Source: Acetobacter thailandicus (lineage in GTDB: Bacteria; Pseudomonadota; Alphaproteobacteria; Acetobacterales; Acetobacteraceae). Taken from it: DNA of 64,000 nt. The notes beneath the pieces were generated by a model, which saw only the letters and a list, made by a program, of their open reading frames with translations, did not search any database and was not told where the DNA came from. Shown one piece after another: positions 19,888 through 31,467 of this stretch (position 1 is its first letter; the number at the start of each line of letters is the position of its first letter). The translations under genes and the position numbers were made by a program. The DNA lies in contig NZ_WOSV01000004.1 of NCBI RefSeq assembly GCF_011516655.1, forward strand, positions 124,001 to 188,000, read 5' to 3'.

Positions 19888-21135
19888 ATGACACAGAATG
19901 AAAAAAATATTCCTGTTATTATTGTCGGTGGTGGTCAGGCTGGCCTGTCTATGAGCTGGTATCTCTGCCGTGAAAATGTTGAGCATATTATTTTTGAAGC
20001 GAAAACAGCCTGTCATTCATGGGATGATGAACGGTGGGATAATTTTTGTCTGGTAACACCAAACTGGCAGTGTGAATTGCCCGGGCACCCCTATAAGGGA
20101 AAAGATCCGCATGGTTTTATGGTGAAAGAAGAAATTATAGAGTATGTAAAAGGATTTGTTAATTCATTTAACCCGCCTTTGCGTGAACATACGGCAGTTT
20201 CATCCGTTACCCGTCATGAAAAAGGTGGTTACCGGGTTATTGCTAATGGTGAGGTATGGCATGCAGAGCATGTTGTGATTGCCTCAGGTGCGTATCATGA
20301 TGCAGTTGTGCCCGGATATGCCAGTGCTATTGATTCATCAGTCTTTCAGTTGCATTCACAGGATTATCGCAATGCTTCACAGCTGCCTGAGGGCGCTGTG
20401 CTGGTTGTGGGGAGCGGGCAGTCTGGTGCACAGATTGTTGAGGATCTTTTCCTTGAAAACCGCAAAGTACATCTCTGCGTTGGGTCAGCCCCGCGTGTTT
20501 CACGCTTTTATCGTGGCCGCGATGTGGTGGACTGGCTGGCCGATATGCAGTTTTACGATCTGACGGTTGATAATCATCCCTTGCGCGATGGCGCGCGTGA
20601 CAAGACAAATCATTATGTGACCGGCCGCAATGGCGGGCACGATCTTGACCTGCGTCTTTTTGCGAAAGAGGGTGTTGGTCTGCATGGCACACTTGAGACA
20701 ATTCGCGATGATGTTGCATATTTTCTGCCTGATCTGAAAGTAAATCTCGATGATGCAGATAAGACCAATGCTGATATTAAAAAATCTATAGATGCCTATA
20801 TTGCCCGCGAAGGCATAGAAGCACCGGTTGAAGCACCTTATGAGCCTGTATGGCTGCCTGATGGCAGGAATGCCCCCCTTGACCTGATGGCTGCGGGGAT
20901 CACGTCAATCATCTGGTGTATTGGGTTCCGCCCAAATTATCGCTGGATTGATGTACCCGTCTTTAATGGTGGGAATAAGCCTGTGTGGCGCCGGGGTGTG
21001 ACGGATGCACCAGGTTTTTATTTCCTCGGGCTGCCATGGCTGCACACATGGGGATCAGGGCGGTTCTCAGGTGTATCACGTGATGCCGCATGGCTGGCAG
21101 GCCAGATCACCGGCAAAGACGTTTCTGTAGCCTGA
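19888..21135 (+). CDS. MSMEG_0569-family flavin-dependent oxidoreductase (Nit1C cluster)
   Basis: 415-residue class B-type flavin monooxygenase. Rossmann motif VIIVGGGQAGLSMSWYL (FAD) at residues ~10-26 and a second dinucleotide site VLVVGSGQSGAQIVEDL for NADPH; HFxxTP-like surroundings appear as LVTPNWQCELPG. C-terminal IWCIGFRPNYRWIDVP and FYFLGLPWLHTWGSGRF match the family. Probably N- or C-oxygenates a cluster intermediate; in the cyanide-assimilating hosts oxygen is needed, which such an enzyme could explain (inference). The AMP-forming ligase follows after 14 bp. Confidence 0.9.
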   Translation: MTQNEKNIPVIIVGGGQAGLSMSWYLCRENVEHIIFEAKTACHSWDDERWDNFCLVTPNWQCELPGHPYKGKDPHGFMVKEEIIEYVKGFVNSFNPPLREHTAVSSVTRHEKGGYRVIANGEVWHAEHVVIASGAYHDAVVPGYASAIDSSVFQLHSQDYRNASQLPEGAVLVVGSGQSGAQIVEDLFLENRKVHLCVGSAPRVSRFYRGRDVVDWLADMQFYDLTVDNHPLRDGARDKTNHYVTGRNGGHDLDLRLFAKEGVGLHGTLETIRDDVAYFLPDLKVNLDDADKTNADIKKSIDAYIAREGIEAPVEAPYEPVWLPDGRNAPLDLMAAGITSIIWCIGFRPNYRWIDVPVFNGGNKPVWRRGVTDAPGFYFLGLPWLHTWGSGRFSGVSRDAAWLAGQITGKDVSVA

Positions 21136-21149
21136 GAAGGATCATCGCT

Positions 21150-22922
21150 ATGCTTCCATGGACAACATATGACGCGATGTATGATGCGGCTGTCTCTGCT
21201 CCTGAGATATTCTGGCTGAATGCTGCGCGGCGCATCACATGGAAGCAGGCTCCCTCGGTTGCATGCCGTGTGCGCGAAGACGGGTGGCATGACTGGTTTC
21301 CCGGCGCGACGCTGAATACCTGCTATAACGCGGTTGACCGCCATGTTGAGGGTGGTCGCGGAGCACAGCCGGCGCTGGTCTGGCACTCATGCGCAACTAA
21401 AGAGCATCAGGTTGTTACTTATCAGGAGCTGAAAACAAGAGTAGCCGGGTTTGCCGGTGGTTTGCGTGCTCTGGGGGTGGGGCGTGGTGACAGAGTGCTG
21501 ATCACCATGCCAACGATGGTCGAAACGGTTGTTGCTATGCTGGCCTGTGCCAGGCTGGGTGCTGTGCATGTTGTGGTTTTTGCTGGTTATGCAGGCCCTG
21601 AGCTGGCGCAGCGCATTGATGATGTAACCCCGAAAGTCGTTATTGCTGCCAGCTGTAGCTTTCAGGGGCGTACTGTTATGCCGTCTGCTCCTGTTCTCAG
21701 TGAGGCACTCTCCCTGGCTATTTATAAGCCATCAGCCTGCGTTATTGTACAGCGCGATGCCTGCCCGGCAGCATTACAGCCAGGGCGGGATTATAATTTT
21801 CATGTGCTTGAAGAGGCAGAGCCGGCAGAGCCGGTTTTACTCCATGCGGAAGATCCTCTTTATATTCTGCATACTTCTGGCACAACGGGCCGGGCAAAAG
21901 GCATTGTGCGCGATAATGGCGGCCATGCTGTTGCTCTCGCTTTGTCTATGGAGCTGATTTACGACTGTAAGCCCGGTGATACTTTTTTTACGACATCTGA
22001 CCTTGGCTGGGTCGTGGGCCATTCTTATGGTGTTTACGCGCCACTCATCAGTGGTTGTACAAGTGTGCTGGCAGAAGGATGTACAGCGGCTGCTTCTGTA
22101 ATGGCTCTTTGTCGCAGGCACACTGTAAAATGTCTGTTTACGACACCGACACAGATGCGGCTTATACGGCATGAAAGCCGTTATCATTCTGATGTGAAAC
22201 TGCCTGCTCTTGAACAGATTTTTATTGCCGGAGAGTATGCAGACCCGGCATTGCTCGACTGGGCACGCTCATTCTTTCACAAACCGGTGCTTAATCACTG
22301 GTGGCAAACTGAAACCGGGTGGAGTATCACAGCTCATTTTTCAGGCCTGCCTGATTATAACTCCGAGAGTGAGGGGAATGAAATCGGACGACCCGCGCCA
22401 GGTTTTCTCCCTGTTATTCAACCCCCTGCATCAGGAGGGGAGAGTGGTGAAATTCTTTTAAAACTGCCTTTGCCTCCTGGCTGCCTTGCTGGTTTGTGGA
22501 AAGATGAGGCTGTCACTGTTCCTGCATTATATTTTGATAATACTCTAAAATATTACCGTACTTTTGATGAAGGGAGTATTGAGGAAGATCTTACTGTTCG
22601 TATGTTCGGGCGTTCTGATGATGTGATTAAGGTAGCAGGTCGCCGTATTTCAGGGGTGCAGATCGAAAAAATCATTTCCTCTCATCCTGCTGTTTATAAC
22701 TGTGCGGTAATTGCTACTTCTGACCCTTTGAGAGGGCAAAGGCCTGTTGCCTATGTCGTAACAAAAACTGAAGCAGAACATGAGCTCTCTTCAGATCAGA
22801 TTGTCAGAAAAGTTCACGATATGCTTGGGCCGTGGGTCGGCCTTAAAGATGTACGGTTTATCAGCAGTCTTCCTGTGACAAAATCAGGTAAAATAATCAG
22901 AAAAAAATTACATTGTTGTTGA
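21150..22922 (+). CDS. acetyl-CoA-synthetase-like AMP-forming ligase (end of Nit1C cluster)
   Basis: 590-residue ANL-superfamily enzyme that adenylates a carboxylate, then usually forms the CoA thioester. Start ATG 21150 has GAAGGA nine bases upstream; the longer frame from 21090 overlaps the previous gene and is unsupported. Contains the P-loop LHTSGTTGRAKG, a WWQTETGW block (acetyl/propionyl-CoA synthetase type), and the C-terminal RSDDVIKVAGRRIS and KSGKIIRK with the catalytic Lys. It is the last gene of the operon. A nitrilase product acid would be a natural substrate, but that is inference. Confidence 0.88.
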   Translation: MLPWTTYDAMYDAAVSAPEIFWLNAARRITWKQAPSVACRVREDGWHDWFPGATLNTCYNAVDRHVEGGRGAQPALVWHSCATKEHQVVTYQELKTRVAGFAGGLRALGVGRGDRVLITMPTMVETVVAMLACARLGAVHVVVFAGYAGPELAQRIDDVTPKVVIAASCSFQGRTVMPSAPVLSEALSLAIYKPSACVIVQRDACPAALQPGRDYNFHVLEEAEPAEPVLLHAEDPLYILHTSGTTGRAKGIVRDNGGHAVALALSMELIYDCKPGDTFFTTSDLGWVVGHSYGVYAPLISGCTSVLAEGCTAAASVMALCRRHTVKCLFTTPTQMRLIRHESRYHSDVKLPALEQIFIAGEYADPALLDWARSFFHKPVLNHWWQTETGWSITAHFSGLPDYNSESEGNEIGRPAPGFLPVIQPPASGGESGEILLKLPLPPGCLAGLWKDEAVTVPALYFDNTLKYYRTFDEGSIEEDLTVRMFGRSDDVIKVAGRRISGVQIEKIISSHPAVYNCAVIATSDPLRGQRPVAYVVTKTEAEHELSSDQIVRKVHDMLGPWVGLKDVRFISSLPVTKSGKIIRKKLHCC

Positions 22923-23164
22923 TTATTCTACGTTTTCAATGAAATTAATATAAAAATGAAGCTGGCATAGATACCTGTTATTTATGAATCCTGAATATGG
23001 CTTTATGCAAAACAAATACGATAATTATTATAATTATTTATTCTATACTCTGGGCGTGGTTGTTCAGGTCTCACGCCACGTGAGTGTTGTATGCTTACAG
23101 TCAGCAGCCTTTTTTGCCCTGATTGTTGCATGCAGCGTTTTTAACGGAAAAGAGGATTAATATT
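22923..23164. promoter_or_regulatory. intergenic region before the SDR gene, with one Nit1C-type element
   Basis: No gene here. The ten-base core TTGTATGCTT at 23087-23096 equals the core of the repeats upstream of the Nit1C cluster (14116-14222) and lies 69 bp before the SDR start, hinting at shared regulation. A short inverted pair GGCGTG/CACGCC precedes it. A single site could be chance. Confidence 0.35.
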
Positions 23165-23905
23165 ATGGCGCAGAATATTGAAGGCAAAGTTGTCGTTATT
23201 ACCGGCGCCAGTAGTGGCCTTGGCGAGGCTGCTGCGCGACGGCTTGCGGCTGACGGTGCCAAAATTGTTATTGGTGCCCGCCGTCTGGATAAGCTTGAGG
23301 CTCTGGTTAACACACTTTCTCTGGGTGCAGGAGCAGCCGTGAAGACAGATGTAACACAGCCCGAGCAGGTTCAGGCGCTGGTTGATCGCGCGATAAAACT
23401 GCATGGCCGTATTGATGTGATCATTAATAATGCCGGCCTTATGCCTCATTCTCCTCTGGAAAAATGTCGCATCGATGACTGGAACCGGATGATTGACGTT
23501 AACCTTAAAGGCACACTTTACGGTATTGCTGCTGTGCTGCCCTATATGAAGGCACAGAAGAGCGGGCAGATTATAAATGTTTCATCGGTTGCAGGTCATA
23601 AAGTTGGCCCGGGAGGCGCCGTTTATTCTGCCACCAAGACAGCAGTCAGGGTTATTTCTGAAGGTTTGCGCCAGGAAGTTAAACCTTATAATATTCGTTC
23701 AACAGTTATTTCTCCCGGTGCTGTTCAGTCAGAGTTGCCGGAAAGCGTGACTGATGCAGATACGGCAAAAACCATTCAGGAATTCTACGATAAATATGCC
23801 ATTCCGGCAGATTCCTTTGCACGGGCGGTCGTATTTGCCATGAGCCAGCCAGATGATGTTGATATTAATGAAATTCTGTTTCGCCCTACGGCTCAGCTAT
23901 ACTGA
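23165..23905 (+). CDS. short-chain dehydrogenase/reductase
   Basis: 246-residue classical SDR from ATG 23165 (GAGGAT upstream; an ORF from 23123 has no support). Cofactor motif TGASSGLG at 13-20, GARR after beta-2 (suggests NADPH), NNAG, SSVAGHK with the catalytic Ser, and Y154-X3-K158 in VYSATKTA. Resembles clavulanate/serine dehydrogenase-like SDRs of broad substrate range. It is monocistronic and convergent with the LysR gene at 24035. Confidence 0.92.
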   Translation: MAQNIEGKVVVITGASSGLGEAAARRLAADGAKIVIGARRLDKLEALVNTLSLGAGAAVKTDVTQPEQVQALVDRAIKLHGRIDVIINNAGLMPHSPLEKCRIDDWNRMIDVNLKGTLYGIAAVLPYMKAQKSGQIINVSSVAGHKVGPGGAVYSATKTAVRVISEGLRQEVKPYNIRSTVISPGAVQSELPESVTDADTAKTIQEFYDKYAIPADSFARAVVFAMSQPDDVDINEILFRPTAQLY

Positions 23906-24034
23906 ATATCCTCTTTATTTGCTCTGAATTGTGCATCATTACTGAAAGGTATTTTGGTAATGATGACGATTTCTTATTGAAGCAGCAGGAGAGTATCCTG
24001 ATGGCGTATCGTGATTATGTTGCAGGATAGTCAG

Positions 24035-24931
24035 TTATTTTTCGCGGTAGCGTAATGCGTCAACGACTAAACGAAAAGCTGCAGAAGATTGTCGCCGGTT
24101 AGGGTAATACAGGCGATAGCCTGGAAATGGTGGGCACCAGTCCTCCAGTACACAGACCAGGCGCTGGTCTTCAAGGCAGGCTGCGATCTGATCTTCCATC
24201 AGGTATGCCAGTCCAAAGCCATCAACAGCTGCCTGAAGGATCATTTGTGGTGAGTTGAAAGTGAGCTGTCCATCTACACGAACACGTAGCGCACGATGGC
24301 CTTTTTCCAGCTCCCACGCATAAATGCCCCCTGCCGTTGGAAGGCGGAAATTGATACAGCTGTGTTGTGACAGATCGTGCGGTGTAACAGGTGCCGGGTG
24401 CGATTTAAAATATGAAGGAGCCCCTGCAACGACCATACGGAGTGGCGGACCAATGGGTACCGCAATCATATCACGGGCAACTGTTTCTTCCAGTCTCACA
24501 CCGGCATCAAAACGTTCAGCGACAATATCTGTCAGGCCGGTCTCTATTGCCAGTTCAACGTGAAGATCAGGATATTGCGGCAGTAATTTTTTGAGTGCTG
24601 GCCATAGCAGGGTAGTGGCGGCATGTTCTGATGTTGTAATCCGCACAGTGCCGGCCGGTTTATCTGATAATTCGCTGATAGAGGCAATTTCATCAGCAAT
24701 TGTATCGAGTGCAGGAACGAGTGTACTCAGCAGGCGTTCACCCGCCTGTGTAGGAGACACGCGCCGGGTTGTTCGGGTCAGAAGTCTTACGTTAAGGCTT
24801 GCTTCCAGGCGCCGTATTGTGTGACTTAGTGTGGATTGTGACGTTCCCAGTCGTGCCGCGGCACGCGTAAAGCTCTGCTCCTCTGCAACTACCATGAACG
24901 CATTAAGATCGACCAGTTCGCTGCGACGCAT
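24035..24931 (-). CDS. LysR-family transcriptional regulator
   Basis: 298 residues: N-terminal winged HTH (residues ~4-62: LNAFMVVAEEQSFTRAAARL, STLSHTIRRLEASLNVRLL, TRTTRRVSPTQAGERLL) and a periplasmic-binding-type effector domain (PAGTVRITTSEHAATTLLWP onwards). Divergent from the cupin and aldo/keto reductase genes, so these are the probable targets; the 128-bp gap would hold the operator. The first residues MRRSELVDLNAF place the start. Confidence 0.92.
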   Translation of the reverse strand: MRRSELVDLNAFMVVAEEQSFTRAAARLGTSQSTLSHTIRRLEASLNVRLLTRTTRRVSPTQAGERLLSTLVPALDTIADEIASISELSDKPAGTVRITTSEHAATTLLWPALKKLLPQYPDLHVELAIETGLTDIVAERFDAGVRLEETVARDMIAVPIGPPLRMVVAGAPSYFKSHPAPVTPHDLSQHSCINFRLPTAGGIYAWELEKGHRALRVRVDGQLTFNSPQMILQAAVDGFGLAYLMEDQIAACLEDQRLVCVLEDWCPPFPGYRLYYPNRRQSSAAFRLVVDALRYREK

Positions 24932-25059
24932 TTATTAACCTCTGATATAAGATCAAGCGTATTATAGCATCTAATCATAGCAATAGCGTCATGGTTCAAT
25001 AATTTTTCCTGTATAGCAGGAGCTGCTTTTCTGCAGCTCAATTCGCAAGGAAAGAACTC

Positions 25060-25449
25060 ATGGATATCAGACGTCCTGGTTTCAGACCATCTGTTAAAGG
25101 TCCGGCTGAGTGGTTTACCGGAACAGTACGCGTGGATGCACCCTTCGCGGGGAGTGGTGCTCTCGCCTGTGCTACCGTCACTTTTGAACCTGGTGCCCGT
25201 ACAGCCTGGCATACACACCCGCTTGGGCAGACTCTTCTTATAACAGCTGGTTCCGGGTGGGTTCAGCGTGAAGGTAGTCCGGTTGAAGAGGTATATCCTG
25301 GTGATATCGTCTGGTTCGAACCTGACGAAAAACACTGGCATGGTGCATCACCAGAATGCGCGATGACACATATTGCCATTACAGAAACAAAGGATGGCAG
25401 GTCCTCTGACTGGATGGAGCATGTCAGTGATGAGCAGTATCATCGTTAA
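25060..25449 (+). CDS. cupin-domain protein
   Basis: 129-residue single-domain cupin. Motif 1 is seen as [22 protein letters not shown] and motif 2 as [18 protein letters not shown], giving His ligands for a divalent metal. Such proteins are often found with carboxymuconolactone decarboxylases or aldo/keto reductases and respond to reactive carbonyl or quinone stress (context knowledge). AAGGAA lies upstream of the ATG; the AKR gene follows after 52 bp on the same strand. Confidence 0.88.
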   Translation: MDIRRPGFRPSVKGPAEWFTGTVRVDAPFAGSGALACATVTFEPGARTAWHTHPLGQTLLITAGSGWVQREGSPVEEVYPGDIVWFEPDEKHWHGASPECAMTHIAITETKDGRSSDWMEHVSDEQYHR

Positions 25450-25498
25450 AAATTCATAGACAGAAAAGAACTTTATTAATTTCACTGGCAGGAAATGA

Positions 25499-26485
<987 letters not shown>

Positions 26486-26494
26486 TTTTTAAAA

Positions 26495-26529
26495 AGCCGT
26501 TCTGATATCTTCTGAATATCAGAACGGCT
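26495..26529. terminator. 14-bp-stem hairpin after the aldo/keto reductase gene
   Basis: AGCCGTTCTGATAT and ATATCAGAACGGCT are perfectly complementary with a 7-base loop, nine bases after the AKR stop. An A-rich run precedes it, so on the minus strand it is followed by Us; on the plus strand the U-tract is weak (GAATGATTTT). Confidence 0.7.
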
Positions 26530-26561
26530 GAATGATTTTATGAGTAAATCTGTTTAATCAG

Positions 26562-26581
26562 AAAGCTAACCGGTTAGCTTT
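26562..26581. promoter_or_regulatory. 20-bp perfect palindrome before the AspT gene
   Basis: AAAGCTAACCGGTTAGCTTT reads the same on both strands, with no loop, and is followed by TTATTTTTA. It can be a second terminator or a repressor operator for the aspT-aspD unit. The following 200 bases (26582-26795) are extremely AT-rich and contain no gene. Confidence 0.45.
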
Positions 26582-26795
26582 TTATTTTTATGTTTTTCTT
26601 AAAACAAAAATACTTATTTGCTTGCATAAAAATATAAAAATTATTTTTACAATTTTGTTTTGATTATAAAACAAAAATTTATTATAAATTTTATAAATAA
26701 AATTTATTTTATATTTTTTAGATTTTAATTATTAAAATAATAGTTCATTATGTAAGATAATATCAAACAAAATTGAGCAGATTAAGGAATATCCG

Positions 26796-28487
26796 GTGCA
26801 TTCAGTTATCTTGGCTGTTTCTGACCTGTTTCAGGCGTGTCCTGAAATAGCATTATTCCTTGCACTACTGGCCGGATGCTGGATCGGTCGTTTCCGTTTT
26901 GGTTCTTTCCAGCTTGGCGGGGTAGCTGGCACTTTACTGGCCGCTGTACTGATCAGTCAGGTCGGCGTTCATATAGATTCCGGTATAAAAACTGTTTTGT
27001 TCGCTTTGTTTATTTACGCTGTAGGTTATCAGAGCGGACCACAGTTTTTTCGTTCGCTTGGTCGTCAGACCATGCGTGAAATTTTAATGGCTGGTGTGCT
27101 TGCCGTAACAGGCCTTGTCACTGTTGTAGTGATCGCCCGTATCTTTCATCTTGATAAAGGTCTGGCTGCAGGACTTGCGGCTGGTGGTCTTACACAGTCA
27201 GCTATTATCGGTACTGCCGGTTCATCACTCGAAAAACTTGGTTTGCCTCTGGCACAGGTTCAGCAGCTTCAGGGTAATGTCGCTGTTGGTTATGCTGTAA
27301 CATATATTTTTGGGTCAATTGGCCCCATTATTATGTGTGTTAATGTGCTTCCGTGGCTTATGAAGCGAAGCATAAGAGACGATGCGCTGCGCGCAGAATC
27401 ACAACAGGCAGCCGGCGTGCATATTGCCGGGGAGGGTGAAGTTGAATCTTTTCCCGATCTGATCGGGCGGGCTTATCAGATAACAAAGTCAGATCTGACA
27501 GTTGCAGCTATTGAGGCGCTTAGTCCGGGTATAACGCTCGAAAAAATTGTGCGTAACGATAAGATGCTGGCAACAGGCTCTGATGCTTCTCTGCAGCCTG
27601 GCGATAATGTGCTTCTTGTTGGTCGTCGTGCTGATATTATTGCAGCAGGAGCGCAGATTGGTCAGGAAGCTGGTGAAGTGGCTGGCCTTGATTTCGTGTT
27701 GTTGCGTCGTGATATCTGTCTTTCAAGAAAAGACTTTTCCGGTAAAACTATTAAACAGTGTGTGCAGTTGCTCTCTGCCGTAACGCGGCATGGCGTGTAT
27801 CTGGTCTCTTTGTCGCGGGCTGGTGTAAAACTTGCTCTGACCCCGGATACTGAGGTTCATGACGGCGATGTCGTCACCCTTCTCGGTGCATCAGCAGACG
27901 TACAGCGTGTTGCATCACAGCTTGGCCAGATTTTGGTGCCCAGTATTAAAACTGATCTGGTCTTTCATTCTTTAGGCGTGGCTGTTGGCCTTTTAATAGG
28001 TCTCGCTGTTGTGCATCTGGGTTCAGTCCCGCTTACACTGGGCAGCGGTGGTGGTGCACTGCTTTCTGGCCTGTTGTTTGGCTGGTATCAGGGACGACAC
28101 CCCTCTTCTGGTAATATGCCTTCAGGGGCTTCAGCGTTGCTGGTTGATTTAGGTCTTGCCGGGTTTGTGGCGGTAACAGGGCTGCAAACCGGCCAGCAGG
28201 CGGTAACGACAATTATGCAGCAGGGGATTACGTTATTCCTGCTCGGCGTTATCGTAACACTGATACCCCTGGTGCTGACAATGCTCTTTGGGCGTTATGT
28301 GCTGCGTTATAATAACACAGCTATTTTTGCCGGTGCACTTGCCGGGTCACGTAGCGCAAATCCTGCCTTTGGTGAGGTTCTCAGCAAGGCAGGTAATTCT
28401 GTTCCAACAACACCGTTCGCCATTACTTATGCGGTAGCCAATGTTTTACTGACATTGCTGGGGCCGCTGGTTGTTGCATTTTCCTGA
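26796..28487 (+). CDS. aspT: aspartate:alanine antiporter (AspT family)
   Basis: 563-residue inner-membrane exchanger of the AAEx family (TC 2.A.81). About five helices at each end flank a hydrophilic centre with two TrkA-C-like domains (about residues 215-295 and 300-385: GDNVLLVGRRADI, and GDVVTLLGASADV). The helices contain the conserved AGGLTQSAIIGTAGSSLEKLGL and AGSRSANPAFGEVL regions. Translation starts at GTG 26796, with AAGGA seven bases upstream. It imports aspartate and exports alanine; with the decarboxylase downstream (30-bp gap) each cycle consumes a cytosolic proton and generates proton motive force. Confidence 0.92.
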   Translation: MHSVILAVSDLFQACPEIALFLALLAGCWIGRFRFGSFQLGGVAGTLLAAVLISQVGVHIDSGIKTVLFALFIYAVGYQSGPQFFRSLGRQTMREILMAGVLAVTGLVTVVVIARIFHLDKGLAAGLAAGGLTQSAIIGTAGSSLEKLGLPLAQVQQLQGNVAVGYAVTYIFGSIGPIIMCVNVLPWLMKRSIRDDALRAESQQAAGVHIAGEGEVESFPDLIGRAYQITKSDLTVAAIEALSPGITLEKIVRNDKMLATGSDASLQPGDNVLLVGRRADIIAAGAQIGQEAGEVAGLDFVLLRRDICLSRKDFSGKTIKQCVQLLSAVTRHGVYLVSLSRAGVKLALTPDTEVHDGDVVTLLGASADVQRVASQLGQILVPSIKTDLVFHSLGVAVGLLIGLAVVHLGSVPLTLGSGGGALLSGLLFGWYQGRHPSSGNMPSGASALLVDLGLAGFVAVTGLQTGQQAVTTIMQQGITLFLLGVIVTLIPLVLTMLFGRYVLRYNNTAIFAGALAGSRSANPAFGEVLSKAGNSVPTTPFAITYAVANVLLTLLGPLVVAFS

Positions 28488-30107
<1,620 letters not shown>

Positions 30108-30116
30108 TGAAAATCG

Positions 30117-30140
30117 GGCGGGAAGAATGTTCTTCCCGCC
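30117..30140 (+). terminator. hairpin after aspD
   Basis: GGCGGGAAGAA-TG-TTCTTCCCGCC, an 11-bp perfect stem ten bases after the stop, followed by TGTAAATATA. Strong stem, weak U-tract; a likely end of the aspT-aspD transcript. Confidence 0.75.
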
Positions 30141-30296
30141 TGTAAATATATCATCTCTTTATTGTAGCTATCAGAAATACAAATAAATAACGGGTAGCTC
30201 ATGTCATGCCGGCTGTGGAAAACGATGTCGTATCAACCTTAGATATTTAAAAAACAGAAGATATCTTAAGAAGGTTATACAAAAGGAAAAAAGTTC

Positions 30297-31256
30297 GTGG
30301 GACAAACAATAAAGAGGGGATTTATAGCTGGCTGTTGTACGTTTTTTTTGGCTTATGAGCCTCCTGCCTATGCTGACCAGTGGTACACAGGTTCTCTGGT
30401 TTCTCCTTCAGGTACAACGACGTCGGGTATTCTTAATATCGAGCCTTATTTTTCATATAGTCAGCCAGTTGGTGCTTTTGATGCGCATAACCGTTCAGGT
30501 CCGGAAAAACATCCTTATCAGCGTAGTTTTGCTAACTCCACACTTATAAAGTATGGAATCACACCTGACTTTAGTATCCAGTTTCATACGGTTGTTCAGT
30601 ATGGCTGGAAACATAATGACGGGCACTCTCATGGTCCTAAAGCTGGTGATATGCCGCTTGATCTTATTTATCGCATTTTACGTCCTGACCCTAAACGTTA
30701 TATTCCGGCCCTGAATGTCTTTGTCGGTATGATTTTCCCTACGGGAGATTATAAAAAGCTCGGCGACACTCAGGATGGAATAGGTACTGGTGCTTATGTC
30801 TTCCGCTTTGCTCTGACAGAGCAGTCTACTTATACTTTACCAGGGTACCATCAGTTGCGTCTGCGTATGTGGAACTGGTTCAGGCGGGCAGTGACCTCAG
30901 CACAGCTGCAGGATGTTACCAGTTACGGTACTGCTATGGGCTTTAGGGGGAAGGGACAACCAGGAATGAGTGGTCAGACTGGGTTTTCTCTTGAATATGG
31001 TATCAATCAGAGCTGGGTTGTGGCAATGGACCTGGCGCGTGACTGGGCTAATGGTACCCGACTGCGCGGGCATAATGCAGATGGCCAGTATATTCACACG
31101 ATTGGTAAGGCTTCAGGTGACTGGCAGATTGCCCCGGCGATGGAGTATAACTGGAACCCACGGTGGGGGATTATTGTCGGGTCTTCTTTTTACTTTGCCG
31201 GTCACAATAAATCTATTCAGATCACGCCGCAGTTTGCTATTAATTCAATGTTTTGA
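30297..31256 (+). CDS. outer-membrane beta-barrel protein with signal peptide
   Basis: 319 residues from GTG 30297 (AAAAGGA upstream). A signal peptide (KRGFIAGCCTFFLAYEPPAYA, cut before DQWYTG) leads into alternating aromatic strands (NIEPYFSYSQPVGAF, PDFSIQFHTVVQYGW, GIIVGSSFYFAGHN) and ends in a terminal Phe (NSMF), as in outer-membrane barrels. It resembles the MetA-pathway/phenol-degradation-type transporter group, but the family is uncertain. It stands alone after the aspD terminator; a role in aspartate uptake is possible but unsupported. Confidence 0.7.
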   Translation: MGQTIKRGFIAGCCTFFLAYEPPAYADQWYTGSLVSPSGTTTSGILNIEPYFSYSQPVGAFDAHNRSGPEKHPYQRSFANSTLIKYGITPDFSIQFHTVVQYGWKHNDGHSHGPKAGDMPLDLIYRILRPDPKRYIPALNVFVGMIFPTGDYKKLGDTQDGIGTGAYVFRFALTEQSTYTLPGYHQLRLRMWNWFRRAVTSAQLQDVTSYGTAMGFRGKGQPGMSGQTGFSLEYGINQSWVVAMDLARDWANGTRLRGHNADGQYIHTIGKASGDWQIAPAMEYNWNPRWGIIVGSSFYFAGHNKSIQITPQFAINSMF

Positions 31257-31306
31257 AGTGGTTTAAATTATTTCAGGCCGGTAAAATACAAGAAGAGAAA
31301 AGCAGG

Positions 31307-31343
31307 GGCTGAATACAGGCGGTGGATAACCGTCTGTTCAGCC
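31307..31343. terminator. imperfect hairpin between convergent genes
   Basis: GGCTGAATACAGGCGGT and ACCGTCTGTTCAGCC pair with a small bulge around GGATA. It lies between the outer-membrane protein gene and the convergent AraC gene and may serve either. No good U-tract. Confidence 0.4.
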
Positions 31344-31467
31344 GGCAGCTATAATTATGTTTGCCGTTAAGCTAATCACCCATGATGTCTGATATGTTCT
31401 TCCTGTGAGAGGGTAATATTGTTGCCCCGCCTTATTATTTTTCTCATATATGGCGGTATGTCAGGCC

